In this document: positions 47,101 to 58,574 of the stretch, one piece after another
Numbering within the stretch: the first letter of the stretch is position 1
How the letters are laid out: each line of letters starts with the position of its first letter
NCBI GenBank assembly: GCA_000151295.1
Contig: GG745335.1
Location: 197,313 to 261,312 of the forward strand
Length of the DNA stretch: 64,000 nucleotides
Direction of reading: 5' to 3'
Source of the DNA: Allomyces macrogynus ATCC 38327
Taxonomy: Eukaryota > Blastocladiomycota > Blastocladiomycetes > Blastocladiales > Blastocladiaceae
The notes under the pieces: generated by a model
What the model was told of the DNA's origin: nothing
Seen by the model: only the letters and a program-made list of their open reading frames with translations
Database searches by the model: none
Position numbers and translations under genes: made by a program

Positions 47101-48649
47101 CCGACGTCGGCGAGCGCGTGGAACGCGTATGGGTGTTTGCTCGAACGGAACGGGAACCATGCCGGTGCCGTGGACGCGTTCAAGCAGGCGCTAAGGATTG
47201 ACCGGACTGACAAGGCCGTGCTGGCGAACTTGGCGCGCGCGCTCGCCGCGCAGGATCCGCAACGCGCTGTGGATATGTTTGCGCGGATGGGCGGGATTGA
47301 AGCGTTCGCCAAGGACGAGGATCCGCGGCGTGCGCTCGTCATGCAACTCGCCGCAGCCATGGCGCAGTGGCATGCCGGCCAGTGGCGCGCGGACCCAACC
47401 GCCGGACGTCAAGCCGTCGACGCGTGTACCGCGACTCTCGCGCGAATCACCAACGGCAAGACCGACACGGAGCGCAAGCTGCTCGCGCAGCTCAGCTACC
47501 AGTGCCAGCACACGGACTCGATCCCGACCCTCGTCGACGGCGTGGCCCCTGGCCTCCTCTGCGCGCTCGGTCTCTTGCAGGGGCGCGACGATCTCGTGGG
47601 CACGGCGTTTGACGCGATGCCCCCGCGCGACGCGCAGTACATGACGAGTATTTACCTGTTGTTGCAGGGCGACGTCCGGGGAGCGCTGCGCGCGCTGCAG
47701 CGCGCCGCGCACATGTTCCCGGGGCACCATGCCGCGTGGGCGCGGCTCGCGCGGTTCCTCGCGCGGTACTCGTCCGGGAAGGCGCAGGTTACGGTGGCCC
47801 GTGGGGTGGCTGCGCATGATCGGGTTGTCGGAGAGGACGGGAGTGGGCTCGCGCTGGCGACGGTCGGGTTGCTCGCGATGGGCGATTCCAAGGCGGCGTT
47901 GAGGATGGCACAGCGGCAGGCGGTCTTGCATCCGACGCGCGCGGCCGCTTGGCGGCAGATGTTGACGACAATGGTCGCGCGGCAGGTGGATGAGGTGGGT
48001 GAGGCCGCTGACCGCGAGGGGTACCGACGACGGAGTGCCGGAATCGGCGCTCAGCCAAGAGGTCATGGACCGTGTCGCGTCTCACGTCCTGCAGACGAGT
48101 TCCGCCGACACAGATGCGACGGGCACCGCGTTCGCGCACTTGCTCGCCGCGCATGTGGTCATGACCGGTCACGACGCGCCCGGGGCCATGCACCACGGCG
48201 AATCCGCCGTCGCGTTGCTCGATCCGGACACGCTCCCGGCTGCCGTCTACCGACAACTCGCGCGCACGCTCGCGGCAAGCGGCGACCTCGACTCGGCCGC
48301 GGCGTTCCTCAAACAGGCGATGCCGACCGACGACGCCGCCGTGCTCGAGCTTGCACAAGTGTATACGCGCGCTGGGTGGCGCGACGCGGCTATAGCATTG
48401 CTCGAGGCGAAGGGGTCGCGAACGACGCTCGCGCAAGCGTTTTTCGTGCGTGGGCGGTCGGTCGCGGCGGGGAATGCGGTTGCGCAGGCCGAGGGCGAGG
48501 AGGGGGACGAGCAGGTGCGTGTAGTCCAGGCGCTGGCCGCGCTTGCGAGGGGGATGCGTGCGCGGGCGGGGAAGATGGTGGCGGGAGTCGAGCGCAGGGA
48601 TTTGGTGGATGTGTGGGAGCGCGAAGCGCGGGCCGCGGATGCGGCGTGA
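44117..48649 (+). CDS. SKI3: SKI3/TTC37, TPR scaffold of the Ski complex
   Basis: Cytoplasmic SKI2-SKI3-SKI8 complex feeds mRNA to the exosome. Exons 44117-44350, 44420-44505, 44574-47998 and a last exon starting at 48036 or 48060. These give about 1445-1453 residues, the family size. The N-terminus (LLKKTRDALGAKDYATAYDT, NLNALLFKALAAQNLEKYDE, AWQGLEKLHEKAG) is a classic SKI3 start. TPR units fill the protein, e.g. KCWVKAFALDPRDTEAARVL, AYKAATRAIELDPQGQLARY and DAFKQALRIDRTDKAVLANL. The final intron is inferred because the frame changes near 48000 while TPR-like sequence goes on to 48649. Confidence 0.88.
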
Positions 48650-48909
48650 CGGGGGTGGAAGATGCCGGGTCTGATTATGATATGTGTTTGCTGGTGGTTA
48701 TGGGTGGCAGGTTGGTTGCGCTATTTCTGCTGATAGATTGGTGGTTGCGGTCATTCGCACAACTGTGATGATTGATGCATTGATCGCGTCTCTGTGGGCG
48801 GCGCCCATAGATCCTGTCGTCGTGCGACGCCAACAGGTGCATCGGAGGCGCCATCCGCTCGCAGTGATGTTATTAATTCTCGTCGCGAGGGCATATCTGG
48901 TGCCACAAG

Positions 48910-48917
48910 TATAAATA
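48910..48917 (+). promoter_or_regulatory. Candidate TATA box
   Basis: TATAAATA, 130 bp upstream of the ATG of the oxidase relic at 49047. Confidence 0.4.
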
Positions 48918-49046
48918 ACACGCACCCGACGCTCCGACCGACCTCGTCGCCCCCGGCTCGACTCGCTCGCTCCTCTCCACCTCGCGACACCCGCACGGCC
49001 TTCTTGCCAACGCACCCAGTCTTGCACGTTCTGTTGCTTCTCCACC

Positions 49047-49246
49047 ATGCGCGGCCACTTTGGCGCCGCCACCACGATGCTTGTTGCTGCTGCCACGACG
49101 GTCTCCAACCTCGACGGTACGACTAAAGCGTCCAATAAGACAGTCTGGCTCGACAAGCCGGTTCCACCGGCACTCAAGATTGGCATGACCAAGCTCAAGG
49201 TTCACGACCCGCGCGGCACCGCGGGCAGGGCTGCGCGTCACGCTTA
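49047..49246 (+). pseudogene. Relic of a multicopper-oxidase 3' end
   Basis: 66 codons from an ATG. The last 40 (SNKTVW, PPALKIGMTKLK, HDPRG) match the C-terminus of the oxidase at 61 kb, and the 3' flank also matches (GTGTCCAAAAGTTT against GTGTCACCAAAAGTTTT). All copper-binding residues are missing. The first 20 residues (ATTMLVAAATTVSN) are hydrophobic and may derive from elsewhere. A TATA box upstream leaves open that it is transcribed. Confidence 0.65.
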
Positions 49247-49988
49247 ATCCATTGGTGTTGCTTCATTTTATTCTTTAGCGTTGGATGAGTCAGATTTGCG
49301 TTTGTGTTTGCGTTTACGTTGCGTTCAGGGTGTCCAAAAGTTTCCACCGCGGAGATTTATTTCTCCATTCATCCTATATTGCTCGACATGATGTGTTCAA
49401 TTCCTTCTGGGCCCGTTTCAGCGTTGAGTTCATGCTTTGAATTCTTCAAACAAACAATCAACACTGAAAGACCAGCAACATATGGTGCGGCCGCGCGTGA
49501 AAGTGCTTGACGACCAACGCACCACTTTCATTCTTTGGGCTCACTCCATCTTCGTCTTTCGGGAAGACGTCGCGATATGGTTGCAACAACAGATTTAGGG
49601 AAGGTGGACATGAGCAATTGGTACATGGAAAGCCCTCCCACACAAGCAGGAAGACGACCTCAGCATCTGAATAAAGGGCCTGCGCTCCACCGGCAGCCAC
49701 GAACAGGGTCTGCACGCATCAGCGGATGCTGCAGATGAGTCGGGTGGGCGTGGGTGATAGTCCGGTATGTTTGCAGCGATAGGGAGTTGATACAACGCGA
49801 AGTGTCAAGGCAGGCATCCGTCCGTCCCTGCCAAAGCATCCAACGAGGCACGTGCCGCGTCTACCGCACGCATCGCGCCTGAGGCCGCCAGTTCAACACT
49901 GAACGACGCGGATCTCCTTGATGCACGACCCATCCAGCTCTTCCTCAACGACTACCAGCAGCGACCTCACCTGCCGCACCGCGCCACC
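49247..49988. other. Intergenic before dephospho-CoA kinase
   Basis: The first about 90 bp match the 3' flank of the 61-kb oxidase. Beyond that no gene or repeat is seen. Confidence 0.5.
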
Positions 49989-50805
49989 ATGAAGATCGTC
50001 GGCCTGACCGGCGGCATCGCGACGGGCAAGTCGTCCGTGTCGCGGCACCTGGCGGCCTCAGGCGTGCCCGTCATTGACTGCGATCAACTCGCGCGACAAG
50101 TCGTTGAACCCGGAACATCCGCTCTCCGCGCCCTTGTCGACGCGTTTGGACCCGAAATCTTGCAGCAACCGTCGGGCGCGCTCGACCGCGCCAAGCTCGG
50201 CGCGATCATCTTTGCCGACGAGGCCAAGCGTCACATTCTCAACCGCATCACGCACCCGGCCATTCGCCGCGCGATTCTCGCCAAGGTGATCGACTACTGG
50301 CTGCGTGGCGAGCCGCTCGTTGTCGTCGATGCTCCACTGCTCATCGAGGCCGGTTTGCACAAGCTGTGCAACGAGGTCGTCGTTGTTTATTGGTAAGCGA
50401 TCATGTTGGGGCGACAATGGTCGCACGAACCGGCACCAGACACAACGAATGGCTCACCACGTTCGCGTCTGCACCTCGCATGTGTGTAGCCCCGACGACG
50501 TGCAACTACAACGACTCATGAAGCGCGACGGCATGCCGCAGGCCGACGCCGAGGCGCGCATGCGCGCACAAAAGCCCATGGACGAGAAGTTGCGGCTCGC
50601 GACACGCGTGCTCGACAATACCGGATCACTGCAGGACCTGTTCCGCCAAGCCGATGCTCTGCTCATCAAGATGCGCCCACCAGCGTGGCGTACGTGGGCG
50701 TGGCGGATTGGACCACCGGTCGTGCTGCTGGCCATTCTCGTGCCCGTCATCTACGCACTCGTGCGGATTGTCGTGGCCGTGGTTGATGCAAGAGGCTGGA
50801 TATAA
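49989..50805 (+). CDS. CAB5: Dephospho-CoA kinase
   Basis: Last step of CoA synthesis: phosphorylates the ribose 3'-OH of dephospho-CoA with ATP. Exons 49989-50392 and 50490-50805 give 239 residues. The P loop is GLTGGIATGKSS (about 5-16). Then follow VIDCDQLARQVV, the substrate-lid part (ITHPAIRRAI), VVVDAPLLIEAGLHKL, and in exon 2 QLQRLMKRDGMPQADAEARM and VLDNTGS. All are family hallmarks. A C-terminal hydrophobic helix (VVLLAILVPVIYALVRIVV) suggests anchoring to a membrane, as in other eukaryotic members. Confidence 0.94.
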
Positions 50806-51463
50806 TGATGGGAATGAATGAAGTGTCTTGTGTGCAGCTTTATCCGGCTTGGGAGCGGTCGCCTGCTGCATCGCTCAGTCACTGTTACAATATCATTCTG
50901 CTCAGTCGCTTGTCAACAACTCAACGTGGCACCCACCCATGGCTTGGGTCCGACCAACTCTCATCTTGCTCCCCACCAGCAAGCTTAAACAATGGCCACG
51001 GCGACACAAAATCAGTCAAGTCGGGGTTTAATATCCTCGCAAAGATTCATAAACCTTTGAGCAGGAGCGCTCCTGGCCTCCGGGCCTGCTGCTCGGTTCA
51101 ACGCGGATCGACGCTCTCGAGCAGCTTGTCAGACCCGGCAAGACCTGCAAACCCTTTGTCCGGCAAATGACCGAACCCACGAGGACATTGTGCCCCAGAT
51201 GTCCCACTAAGCGTCCGACGCTTCACAGCGATCGCCACAGTACCTTGCTCGCACGATCAAAGCGCGTCAACACCGCGGCTCTCACTCTTCTCTCCGCTCG
51301 CTCTTCAGGATCGACCGTGAACTCGTCGCGCGCTCGTGGACCCTTTGCAACTCCAGGTCCGTTTTTCAGCATCGCTGCCAGGCGAAAAGCGATGCGTGAG
51401 CAATGAGCTGATGTCCCGTGCCATCTCGCTCGTCCAATAGCATCACCTGTCTCCACCACCATC
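50806..51463. other. Intergenic, nothing recognised
   Basis: Only short frames on both strands; no repeat or RNA seen. Confidence 0.5.
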
Positions 51464-52244
51464 ATGCCAATTCAGTCGACCATTGTGCCTGCCGGGACGG
51501 AAAAGTCGGGCGTTCCCGCGTGCATCGATCTCATGTGTCTTTACTCTTGGGCCAATCAGCTCCTCGAAGTGCTCAATGACGCTGGCGTCAGTGATTTGGT
51601 ATGGGACAAGGTCCGGCGCGTGCGCGAGGAGATGGTTGAGTGCCACTACTTGGCCCTCGAGGAGGACGTCGCCCCGCAAGTGTCGGACGTGGACGACCCG
51701 CGATTGGACTTCGCCGGCGATCGGCAAAGACGACGAACAGACGACGTCCACCAGCGCTCCGCGGAAAACCGGCGCGTCAACTACCACCAGAAAGCAGCCC
51801 GAATCGTCATCGTCGTCATGTTCACGTAGCTCGACCGCCGTCCCGTCCGGCAAAAAGAGGCCTGATGTCGTCAAGTATCCGGCCATCGGCAAGGAACCTG
51901 CGTACAGGCTCCCGGAGGACATGCAGTGGTTCCCCCACGCCGTGGAAGCCGAGCGCAAGCGCACGTTCAATCCGCAAATCAAGGGTGCCGCGATGCCCAA
52001 AGTCGACGTGGTTGTGGTCAAGGAAAACAAGTTCTATTACGCAGCGGGGTGGCTGGCGTACCTGAAAACCGATTGGTTCCCTGACTACAAGAGCGCCAGG
52101 GTCGCGATGTGCGAGGCCATCGGAGTTTCGGACGTGTTGTTTGGGACGGACAAGGTCGAGGGACTCGCCATCAAGGCTGGGAACAAAAGCATGTGGATGG
52201 TCACGGTGGACGATTTTGTGGACCATCTCTGCCGGAACTGGTAG
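51464..52244 (+). CDS. Hypothetical protein, one frame change
   Basis: ATG at 51464 opens a frame (CLYSWANQLLEVLNDAGVSD) that loses plausibility near 51710. An adjacent frame then carries YPAIGKEPAYRLPEDMQWFP, KFYYAAGWLAYLKTDWFPDY and VTVDDFVDHLCRNW to a stop at 52244. No GT-AG pair obviously joins the two, so this is either a frameshift or a mis-called intron. The C-terminal 70 residues look like a compact alpha/beta domain, but I do not recognise it. Confidence 0.45.
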
Positions 52245-52898
52245 ACCTGCTCATGGAGTCTTGTGCCAGATTTTTGTGGATCGGATTGTTTTATTTGATA
52301 TTTTGAAGCCCGAGGATGTGGTCGTCTTGTATATATCCAAATGAGAACGCAGGAATGACGAAAGACGGCGAGTCGGGGATACGAAGTGGCAGAATAGACT
52401 GAGAGAACAAGAACAAAACATGTGCTACGGTCGCGACGCCAAGCTCAAGACAGCATCGAGCCGGAGAAATAGACACCAAATTTACTGAAATCCCTAATGC
52501 AGAGCAAGCGTCGGCATCTACGATCGCGGTACTAATACTTCATCGCTGGGTCACGGCATTGGAGACGGATAAGGTCGATCGATGGCTTCTGAGATCTTGT
52601 CCTCCGCCCAGAGCTACCACGACAATACTTTCCACCGACGTCAGGCAACATTGATGACGACGTCGCGCTCGACGTGTCCAGGTTTTCCATCCGTCTGTCG
52701 TGCCGTACCTTGCAGTGCTGGTGTGCAGACGCCTGCAGAGATGCAACGCACGCGCTGGCAAGTGATCGCGTGAGGACGTATCTGTCCAAGTTGCGCCGCG
52801 TTCTGCAACCACTCCGTCACAACTCACAACGTCCTCCACGGCCACCCGCGGCCGCAACCTCTCCACACCGCGCCACCACCCGCATCAATTGCGTCGAA
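52245..52898. other. Intergenic, nothing recognised
   Basis: No supported gene. A TATATATA-like run near 52330 has no obvious partner gene. Confidence 0.45.
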
Positions 52899-53321
52899 AT
52901 GAGCAACAACGACTCGCGCGACGTCGGCGCCGGTGCCGGGACCCCCGCGACAACGCTCCGCCAGCGCCGCACCAGCTCGCTCCGTGACCTGACCAACGCG
53001 CCCGGGGCCGCATTGGCCATTCAGGCCGTGCGCACCGAGACCGGTTCCACGAACACAGCTCCTCCGACAGCGGCGAAGCTCCTCGAGGACCTGACCGCGC
53101 TCGGGTGGGACCCGGATGGACCCGCCGACGCGATCGACGACGGCGCGCAAATGGAGGCCAATGTCGAGGCGACATTACCCGCCAACGCGCCGCAGTTGCT
53201 CGACACGTTGCCGGATGCCATGGATCTGGTTGCCGACTATGTGCGGTTCGCGCCCGACGCGTACGCGGACGTGTGGCGGCACTTGGGCCCGCTGCTGCAC
53301 GAAATTGCGTACTTTGGTTGA
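52899..53321 (+). CDS. Small acidic protein next to the peptidase gene
   Basis: 140 residues from an ATG at 52899. Ser/Thr/Arg-rich start, then a helical acidic part (AKLLEDLTALGWDP, GPADAIDDGAQMEANV, APQLLDTLPDAMDLVADYVR). Unknown family. The same segment reappears in the decayed peptidase copy at about 33.2-33.3 kb, also next to peptidase sequence, so the two were duplicated as one unit. It could be the first exon of the peptidase gene: the peptidase frame has no ATG of its own and begins 85 bp downstream. I found no clear splice pair. Confidence 0.5.
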   Translation: MSNNDSRDVGAGAGTPATTLRQRRTSSLRDLTNAPGAALAIQAVRTETGSTNTAPPTAAKLLEDLTALGWDPDGPADAIDDGAQMEANVEATLPANAPQLLDTLPDAMDLVADYVRFAPDAYADVWRHLGPLLHEIAYFG

Positions 53322-53406
53322 TCCCTGACGCTCGCCATTCTGTTCATGGTGCTCACGCAAAATATCGCGCCGTAGAAAACACGCGCGCGCGCACCAAGCA
53401 CTGCAC

Positions 53407-56137
53407 TTGCCTCTCCCGCACCAATCCGCGCACGCGCCGCCGCCGCTCGCGCCCAAGCGCGCGTATTCCACGACCAACTGCCACGGCGACGAGTGGACCG
53501 ACGATTTCCGGTGGCTGCACGATCGTACCAACCCCGAGGTCCTCGGCTACATTGCGCGTGAGAACGAGTACACGCGCGACTGTCTTGAGCGGCCGACGGC
53601 CGCACTGCGCACGCAGCTCGTGCACGAGTTTATTGACCGGATCGACGAGAACGAGCGCACGGCCGAAGTAGCGCTGCCGGACGGCTGGACCTACTACTCG
53701 CGCAAGGTCGCGGGCCACGAGTACCGGCAGCACGTGCGGCACCGCGCTGCGGCCAGTGGCTGTGGCGGAGTCGAGGAAGAAGTCTACCTCGACGAGAACG
53801 AGCTCGCGGCCATGCCCGAGTACGCCGACGGCGCCTACTTCCGCGTCGGTTTTCTGCGGCATTCGCCATGCGGCCGGTTCATTGCGTTCGGGATCGACGG
53901 CGCGGGCAACGAGCGGTTCACTATCTATTTCAAGGATTTGCACCGCCACGTCCTCTTGCCGGACCGGCTGCACGACTGTTGGGAGAATTTCGAGTTTTCG
54001 CACGACGGCAAGTGGGGTTTTTACTTGGCGCTCGACTCGACCGAGCGCGCATTCCAAGTGCGCCGTCACCGGCTCGGCGATACGGACCCGAGCGCGCACG
54101 ACCAGGTGCACTACCAGGAGGACGACGACATGTACTTTTTGACGCTCGCCAAGACGTGCAATTCGCAGTTCCTTCTGGTCCATACCGGCGCGCAAATCAC
54201 CTCCGAGACGTGGGCGCTCGACCTCGACGAGGTGGCCACGACGACCGTGTGGGTGCCGGTCGACGATGAAGACGACGAGGGCAACCAGGGTGCGATCACC
54301 AGCGACACGGAATGGGTCGAGAAGACGGTCACGGCGCCGGGTCTTGCGATGCCGCGGCGCTTATTCCCTCGGCGCGATGGGGTTCAGTACACGGTCGAGG
54401 CGCACGGCGACCTGCTCTACGTGCTTACGGACGAGGGCGTGCACAAGAACAACTGGCTGTTCCGCGTGCCTGTGTCGACCGTCTTTGCCGATGCCGAGGC
54501 GCCGATTGCGAGCACGGACTCGGTTGACGAAGAGACCACGACCAACACGGTTGAGGAGCGCCGCGAGATCGTAATCCCGCCGCGCGACTTTGTCTTGATC
54601 GAAGACTTCCAGGTGCGGCAGAACCACCTCGTCGTCTTTGAGCGCTCCAACTGCATCCAGAACGTGCGCGTTATCGATCTGCGCGACACATCGCTGCAAA
54701 CGTTCCACTACGTGTCGTTTTCCGAGACCGTCTACTCGCTGTGGCCCATGTCGCTCGACGAGGAAATCTCGGACTTGTCCAGCACGTCCTGTTTGCGACC
54801 AATGTCGGTGCGGGTACAACGTACACGTCCTTTTGCAGCCCAAGCAGAATGTTGACTACACCATGACGAGCGCACGTCACGTCGTGCACACTGAGACGTC
54901 GCGGTGCTGCCGACCTACAACCCGGACTCTACGTGCGCACCGCTTGTTTGCGATTGCGAGGACGGGACCGCTGTGCCCATGTCGGTCGTCTACCGCAAGG
55001 ACCTGCTCGGGCGGCCGCTGCCGGGCAGTCGCGTGCCCACGACCACTAACGACAACGATATGGGCCCCTGGACCAATCCGACGCTCGTGCCACGCCTACG
55101 GCGCGTACGGGTCGTGCGTGACGCCGATCTTCTCGACACAACGTCTCTCTCTGCTTGACCGCGGTTTCGTCTACGCGATCGCGCATGTGCGCGGCGGAGC
55201 CGATCTCGGCATGGCGTGGTACGACGAGGGCAAGCTCGCCAAGAAACCCAACACGATTAAGGACTTTGTGCGGTGCCTGCACCATCTCATCAAGGAAGGG
55301 TACACGACGCCCGCGCAACTCGCCATTTACGGCCGATCGGCCGGTGGCCTGCTCATGGGCGCGGTCCTGAACGAGGTGCCCGACCTGATCCAGGCGTGTC
55401 TGATGGAAGTCCCGTTTGTCGACGTGATCAACACCATGTTCGACGCGTCGTTGCCGTGGACCGCGTTCGAGTACACCGAGTGGGGTAACCCGGCCGCCGA
55501 CCGCACGATCTACGACGTGATGCGCTCTTACTGTCCGTATACGAATGTCGCGCCGCGTGAGACTTACCCGCACGTCATGGTCTGCGGCGGGATGAACGAC
55601 CCGCGCGTCTCGTTTTTTGAACCGGTGAAATTTGTCGCCAAGTTGCGGCACAACTGGCAGTCGGACAATTTGTTGCTGCTGCGGATCGACGACGCGGGCC
55701 ATGGCGGGAACTCAGGCCAGTACGCGCACCTCGACGACTTGGCACAAGAGTACGCGTTTTTGATCTACGCACTCGGCGCGCCGCTCATGCCCGTACCACC
55801 ACCCGTCGTCGCGCGCGGGGATATGACACCCCTTGTTTCGCGCCCGGGAAGTGTCGCGCGGTCGGCGTCGTTTGCCGGCGGTCGCGCGTCGCCGACGCCC
55901 GCGGTCGCGCTCGAGTCGGTCTCGCCGCGCCGGTCGCGCACGTTGTCACACCGGCGGCATGAGCCGGGGAAAATGGGGCTCGATGTGCCGCGCGGGAGCG
56001 CGGTCCGGCGTGCGCGGTCGCCGGATCCGGCTGCTGCGTCCACGGCGGAGATTGATGCGCGCGAGTATAAGAGCAAGACGGCGCGTGGTGACCGCGGTGT
56101 GAGTCGCGTGTACCAGTGGGTCGCCAACTTTTTCTGA
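53407..56137 (+). CDS. Oligopeptidase B-like serine peptidase (S9A), frame broken in the middle
   Basis: Cuts small peptides after basic residues in known family members. The N-terminal propeller starts CHGDEWTDDFRWLHD, then YIARENEYTRDCLE, and stays in one frame to about 54775. Between 54780 and 55130 homology hops through three frames with at least four changes (VLFATNVGAGTTYTS; NVDYTMTSARH; LPTYNPDSTCAPLVC; YGAYGSC). The catalytic domain is then open to 56137 with all triad parts: Ser in GRSAGGLLMG, Asp in GGMNDPRVSFF, His in DAGHGGNSG, plus EWGNP. A basic Ser/Arg-rich extension of over 100 residues follows the His. No ATG is seen at the start. Recent pseudogene or sequence errors. Confidence 0.8.
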
Positions 56138-56499
56138 GGGAGGGGACGGGGAGGGTGAACGAGGGAGGGGACTACAGAGCAGGACTGGCCTGATGATTTG
56201 TGAACCACGTCGTCGCGTGCGGGTGGCCGATTGAGTGGAGACGACCTCGTAAGTATTGAGGATAGGAATAGCCTCCAAATCCAGTTGCTTTATTGACATG
56301 CTGTGCGCGGACCTTTGAGGTGATAAAGGAGCTGTGTCGCGTGAAAGACTATATTGTGTCAGAATCGTTTTCTCCATAGAAGAAAGTACGATGGCGCAAA
56401 AGGTCGTGTCCGTGGGTCCATATTGATGAACCTTTTCTGTCCTTGGAGTGGGCGCATTTTCTTGAGCTTGTCCCTTGGCTAGTTTTTGCAAAGATCCAA

Positions 56500-56516
56500 C
56501 CCCCCCCCCCCCCCCC
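56500..56516. repeat. Poly-C tract
   Basis: Seventeen C in a row, 72 bp before the next ORF. Length may be unreliable in the assembly. The flanking stretch 56138-56587 holds no gene. Confidence 0.9.
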
Positions 56517-56587
56517 GCCCCACCCTGAACGTCGCGGACGTTCCCTCTCCGCTCACGGCCTCGCCCAAGAACAAGATTCCAATCGCC

Positions 56588-56965
56588 ATGTCGACCACCG
56601 CTGCTGCCACGCTGGTCGTCTTGACAACAACTGTGCTGCCGAAGGACGAGTTTGCTGATGCCGCAAATGCCCCACTGCCACATTGCAAGGATGGGCAACA
56701 AGAGGCTTCGCCAATCGCGGCCATTGTGCAAGCAACTGATTCGAGCGATCGTGACATGACCCCCAGCAACTTGCTTCCTGGTGTCGATCTTGTCGATTCA
56801 CCCAAAGTCGACGTGGTGTGGCGCGAATCGCTCCACATACACAAGACGCTGCTTCCCACGCTCTGTTCGCAACAGCAGAGTAATGACGGTCAAATCGAGA
56901 ACCTGTACGTTTTGATAGAGCAAACGAAATGCCGATCTGTTATTCGCCTCCTACACGGTCGCTGA
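56588..56965 (+). CDS. Hypothetical 125-residue protein
   Basis: From an ATG at 56588, a hydrophobic start (TAAATLVVLTTTV) could be a signal peptide, followed by an acidic Asp/Ser-rich part (DLVDSPKVDVVW) and LYVLIEQTKCRSVIRLL. Not recognised. A short frame at 57085-57279 might be a second exon. Evidence is only the open frame. Confidence 0.3.
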   Translation: MSTTAAATLVVLTTTVLPKDEFADAANAPLPHCKDGQQEASPIAAIVQATDSSDRDMTPSNLLPGVDLVDSPKVDVVWRESLHIHKTLLPTLCSQQQSNDGQIENLYVLIEQTKCRSVIRLLHGR

Positions 56966-57699
56966 CATTTGGCTGATGCTTGGTGTAGTCCTTACCTGAC
57001 CCTATTCGCCGATTTTCGAGCAAAGAGCAGCGTGGCATTCAAAGGAACCAACAACGGCACATCAACAACATCAGCCAAACCAACGTGCATTGTAGAAGCG
57101 TGACAACAACTGCAACAAAAGACATCAAATCGGTGCAGGCTGTAGCGCATGCGATCCTCGAGCGTGCTTCGCAACAGCGTCCAAACTACTATGTACCTCC
57201 CGCGTCGTCCGTTGCCAAGGACATGAAGAGGAGAGCGACAAACTCCGCCGTGTCATTTCTACACGGTTCTGCGTCTTGATCAAACCGCGCGCGCATTTGC
57301 AGGGTCAAGTCCCATATAATTCTTGACTTGAGATTTTGATTTTTGCCTGCTGGCCTCTCTCGTTCGCTCGATTTGCTCGCTGGATGCTATTCAGATTCGC
57401 TATCCCCAACCTGTGGATCAAGACGCCGTCTGCAAACGGACGCGTTAATGTCGACCGATGCCTCGAACCCCCGAGACTGCGTTTGTATATCCTGCTTCTG
57501 GTCATGTTGAGGACGGTTGTCGAGCCTTGCTAACATGGATTCGTTTCCAACGGCATCCAGACGGGAACTATGCGAAAGCGGCTCCTTGGACGTGTCACGC
57601 ACATTCGAACGCTTTTGCTGATCATCAAGTTCGTGCTGTTCAAATTTCGATCCCTATCTGGCACCAGTGCGACCATTGTGACTGACGCGAGATCATTCG

Positions 57700-58528
57700 A
57701 TTTCATGCTCTTTGACGTGTGGTATAATGAGAAGCCGCGCAAGGACGAACGCGGCGTGGTACGACATAACCATTTCGCGTGAGCACGATGGCGTGCGGTA
57801 TTGTTTGGACCTGTGGCAAGGATCGGTGTATGAGGGTGCCACCGTCCAGTTTTGGAAATGGTATGTGGCGCACTGGTTTGTCCTGAAGTCGTGTTCATCT
57901 CGTGCCCTGCTGTTGTTGGATGCTCGTGGCCGACACGTCTTTAACACTGGCGGCGAACCGCAATCGTGGTCATAAAATTTTGCCACGGCGCAGCTCTGCC
58001 GTGCTGCAATGTACGTTGCGGTCTGTCATCGATGTTCTGCTGCAACTTATAACTGACTCGCTCGATTCCTCAATTTCAAAAGCCGCAGTATCCAACAAAA
58101 ACGGCCAGACAGTCTCGCTCAGCGGCTGTCCATTACGGGTCCAGCAGGCCGACCGCCCAGTTCGAGATCCTGGCACGAGGGGTTTCTGTATCGAATGGGC
58201 TGCCCGAGCTGGACAGTCGATGCGCTCGCCGCGGCCAACGGTGCCACTTTGATTGCCCAGACTTATGGACGGTCGGGGTGCAGGCCGAGGCGTGGATTGA
58301 CGGCACGCGGCTGGCGTGCGGCCGCATGTCGTCGAACGCGCTCGATTGTATTACGGCGGCGCCGTCGGTCGGTCCCATCAACTCGGACGCCTGGTGTGGG
58401 TGCTATTGCCCCCAGGGCGATCCGGGCCACATGGGTTCTCGCCGTTGCGATTCCCAGTGCCACAGCTGCGCGTGGCGCCGGTCATGCCGGTGAGTGTCCG
58501 GCCCGTGGAAGAGAACACGTCGGTCTAA
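57700..58528 (+). pseudogene. Decayed coding region, possible R-type lectin trace
   Basis: Several short frames look coding but none continues. One carries HDGVRYCLDLWQGSVYEGAT followed by VQFWKW, which resembles a repeat of the beta-trefoil R-type (ricin B-like) lectin fold; a later one has ANGATLIAQTYG. Others (AEAWIDGTRLACGRMSSNAL) are Cys-rich. The lectin idea is weak. The preceding 56966-57699 shows nothing firm. Confidence 0.25.
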
Positions 58529-58530
58529 CA

Positions 58531-58574
58531 GGGTGGAGAAGGAGGGGGCGAAGGGTGGAGAAGGAGGGGGCGAA
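58531..58574. repeat. 22-bp perfect tandem duplication
   Basis: Two copies of a unit beginning GGGTGGAGAAGG and ending GGGGGCGAA. The rest of 58529-59143 has no gene. Confidence 0.85.

Noticed and set aside
51443..52030. Minus-strand frame of 195 codons
   Set aside because: Opposite a more plausible plus-strand protein; no motif seen.
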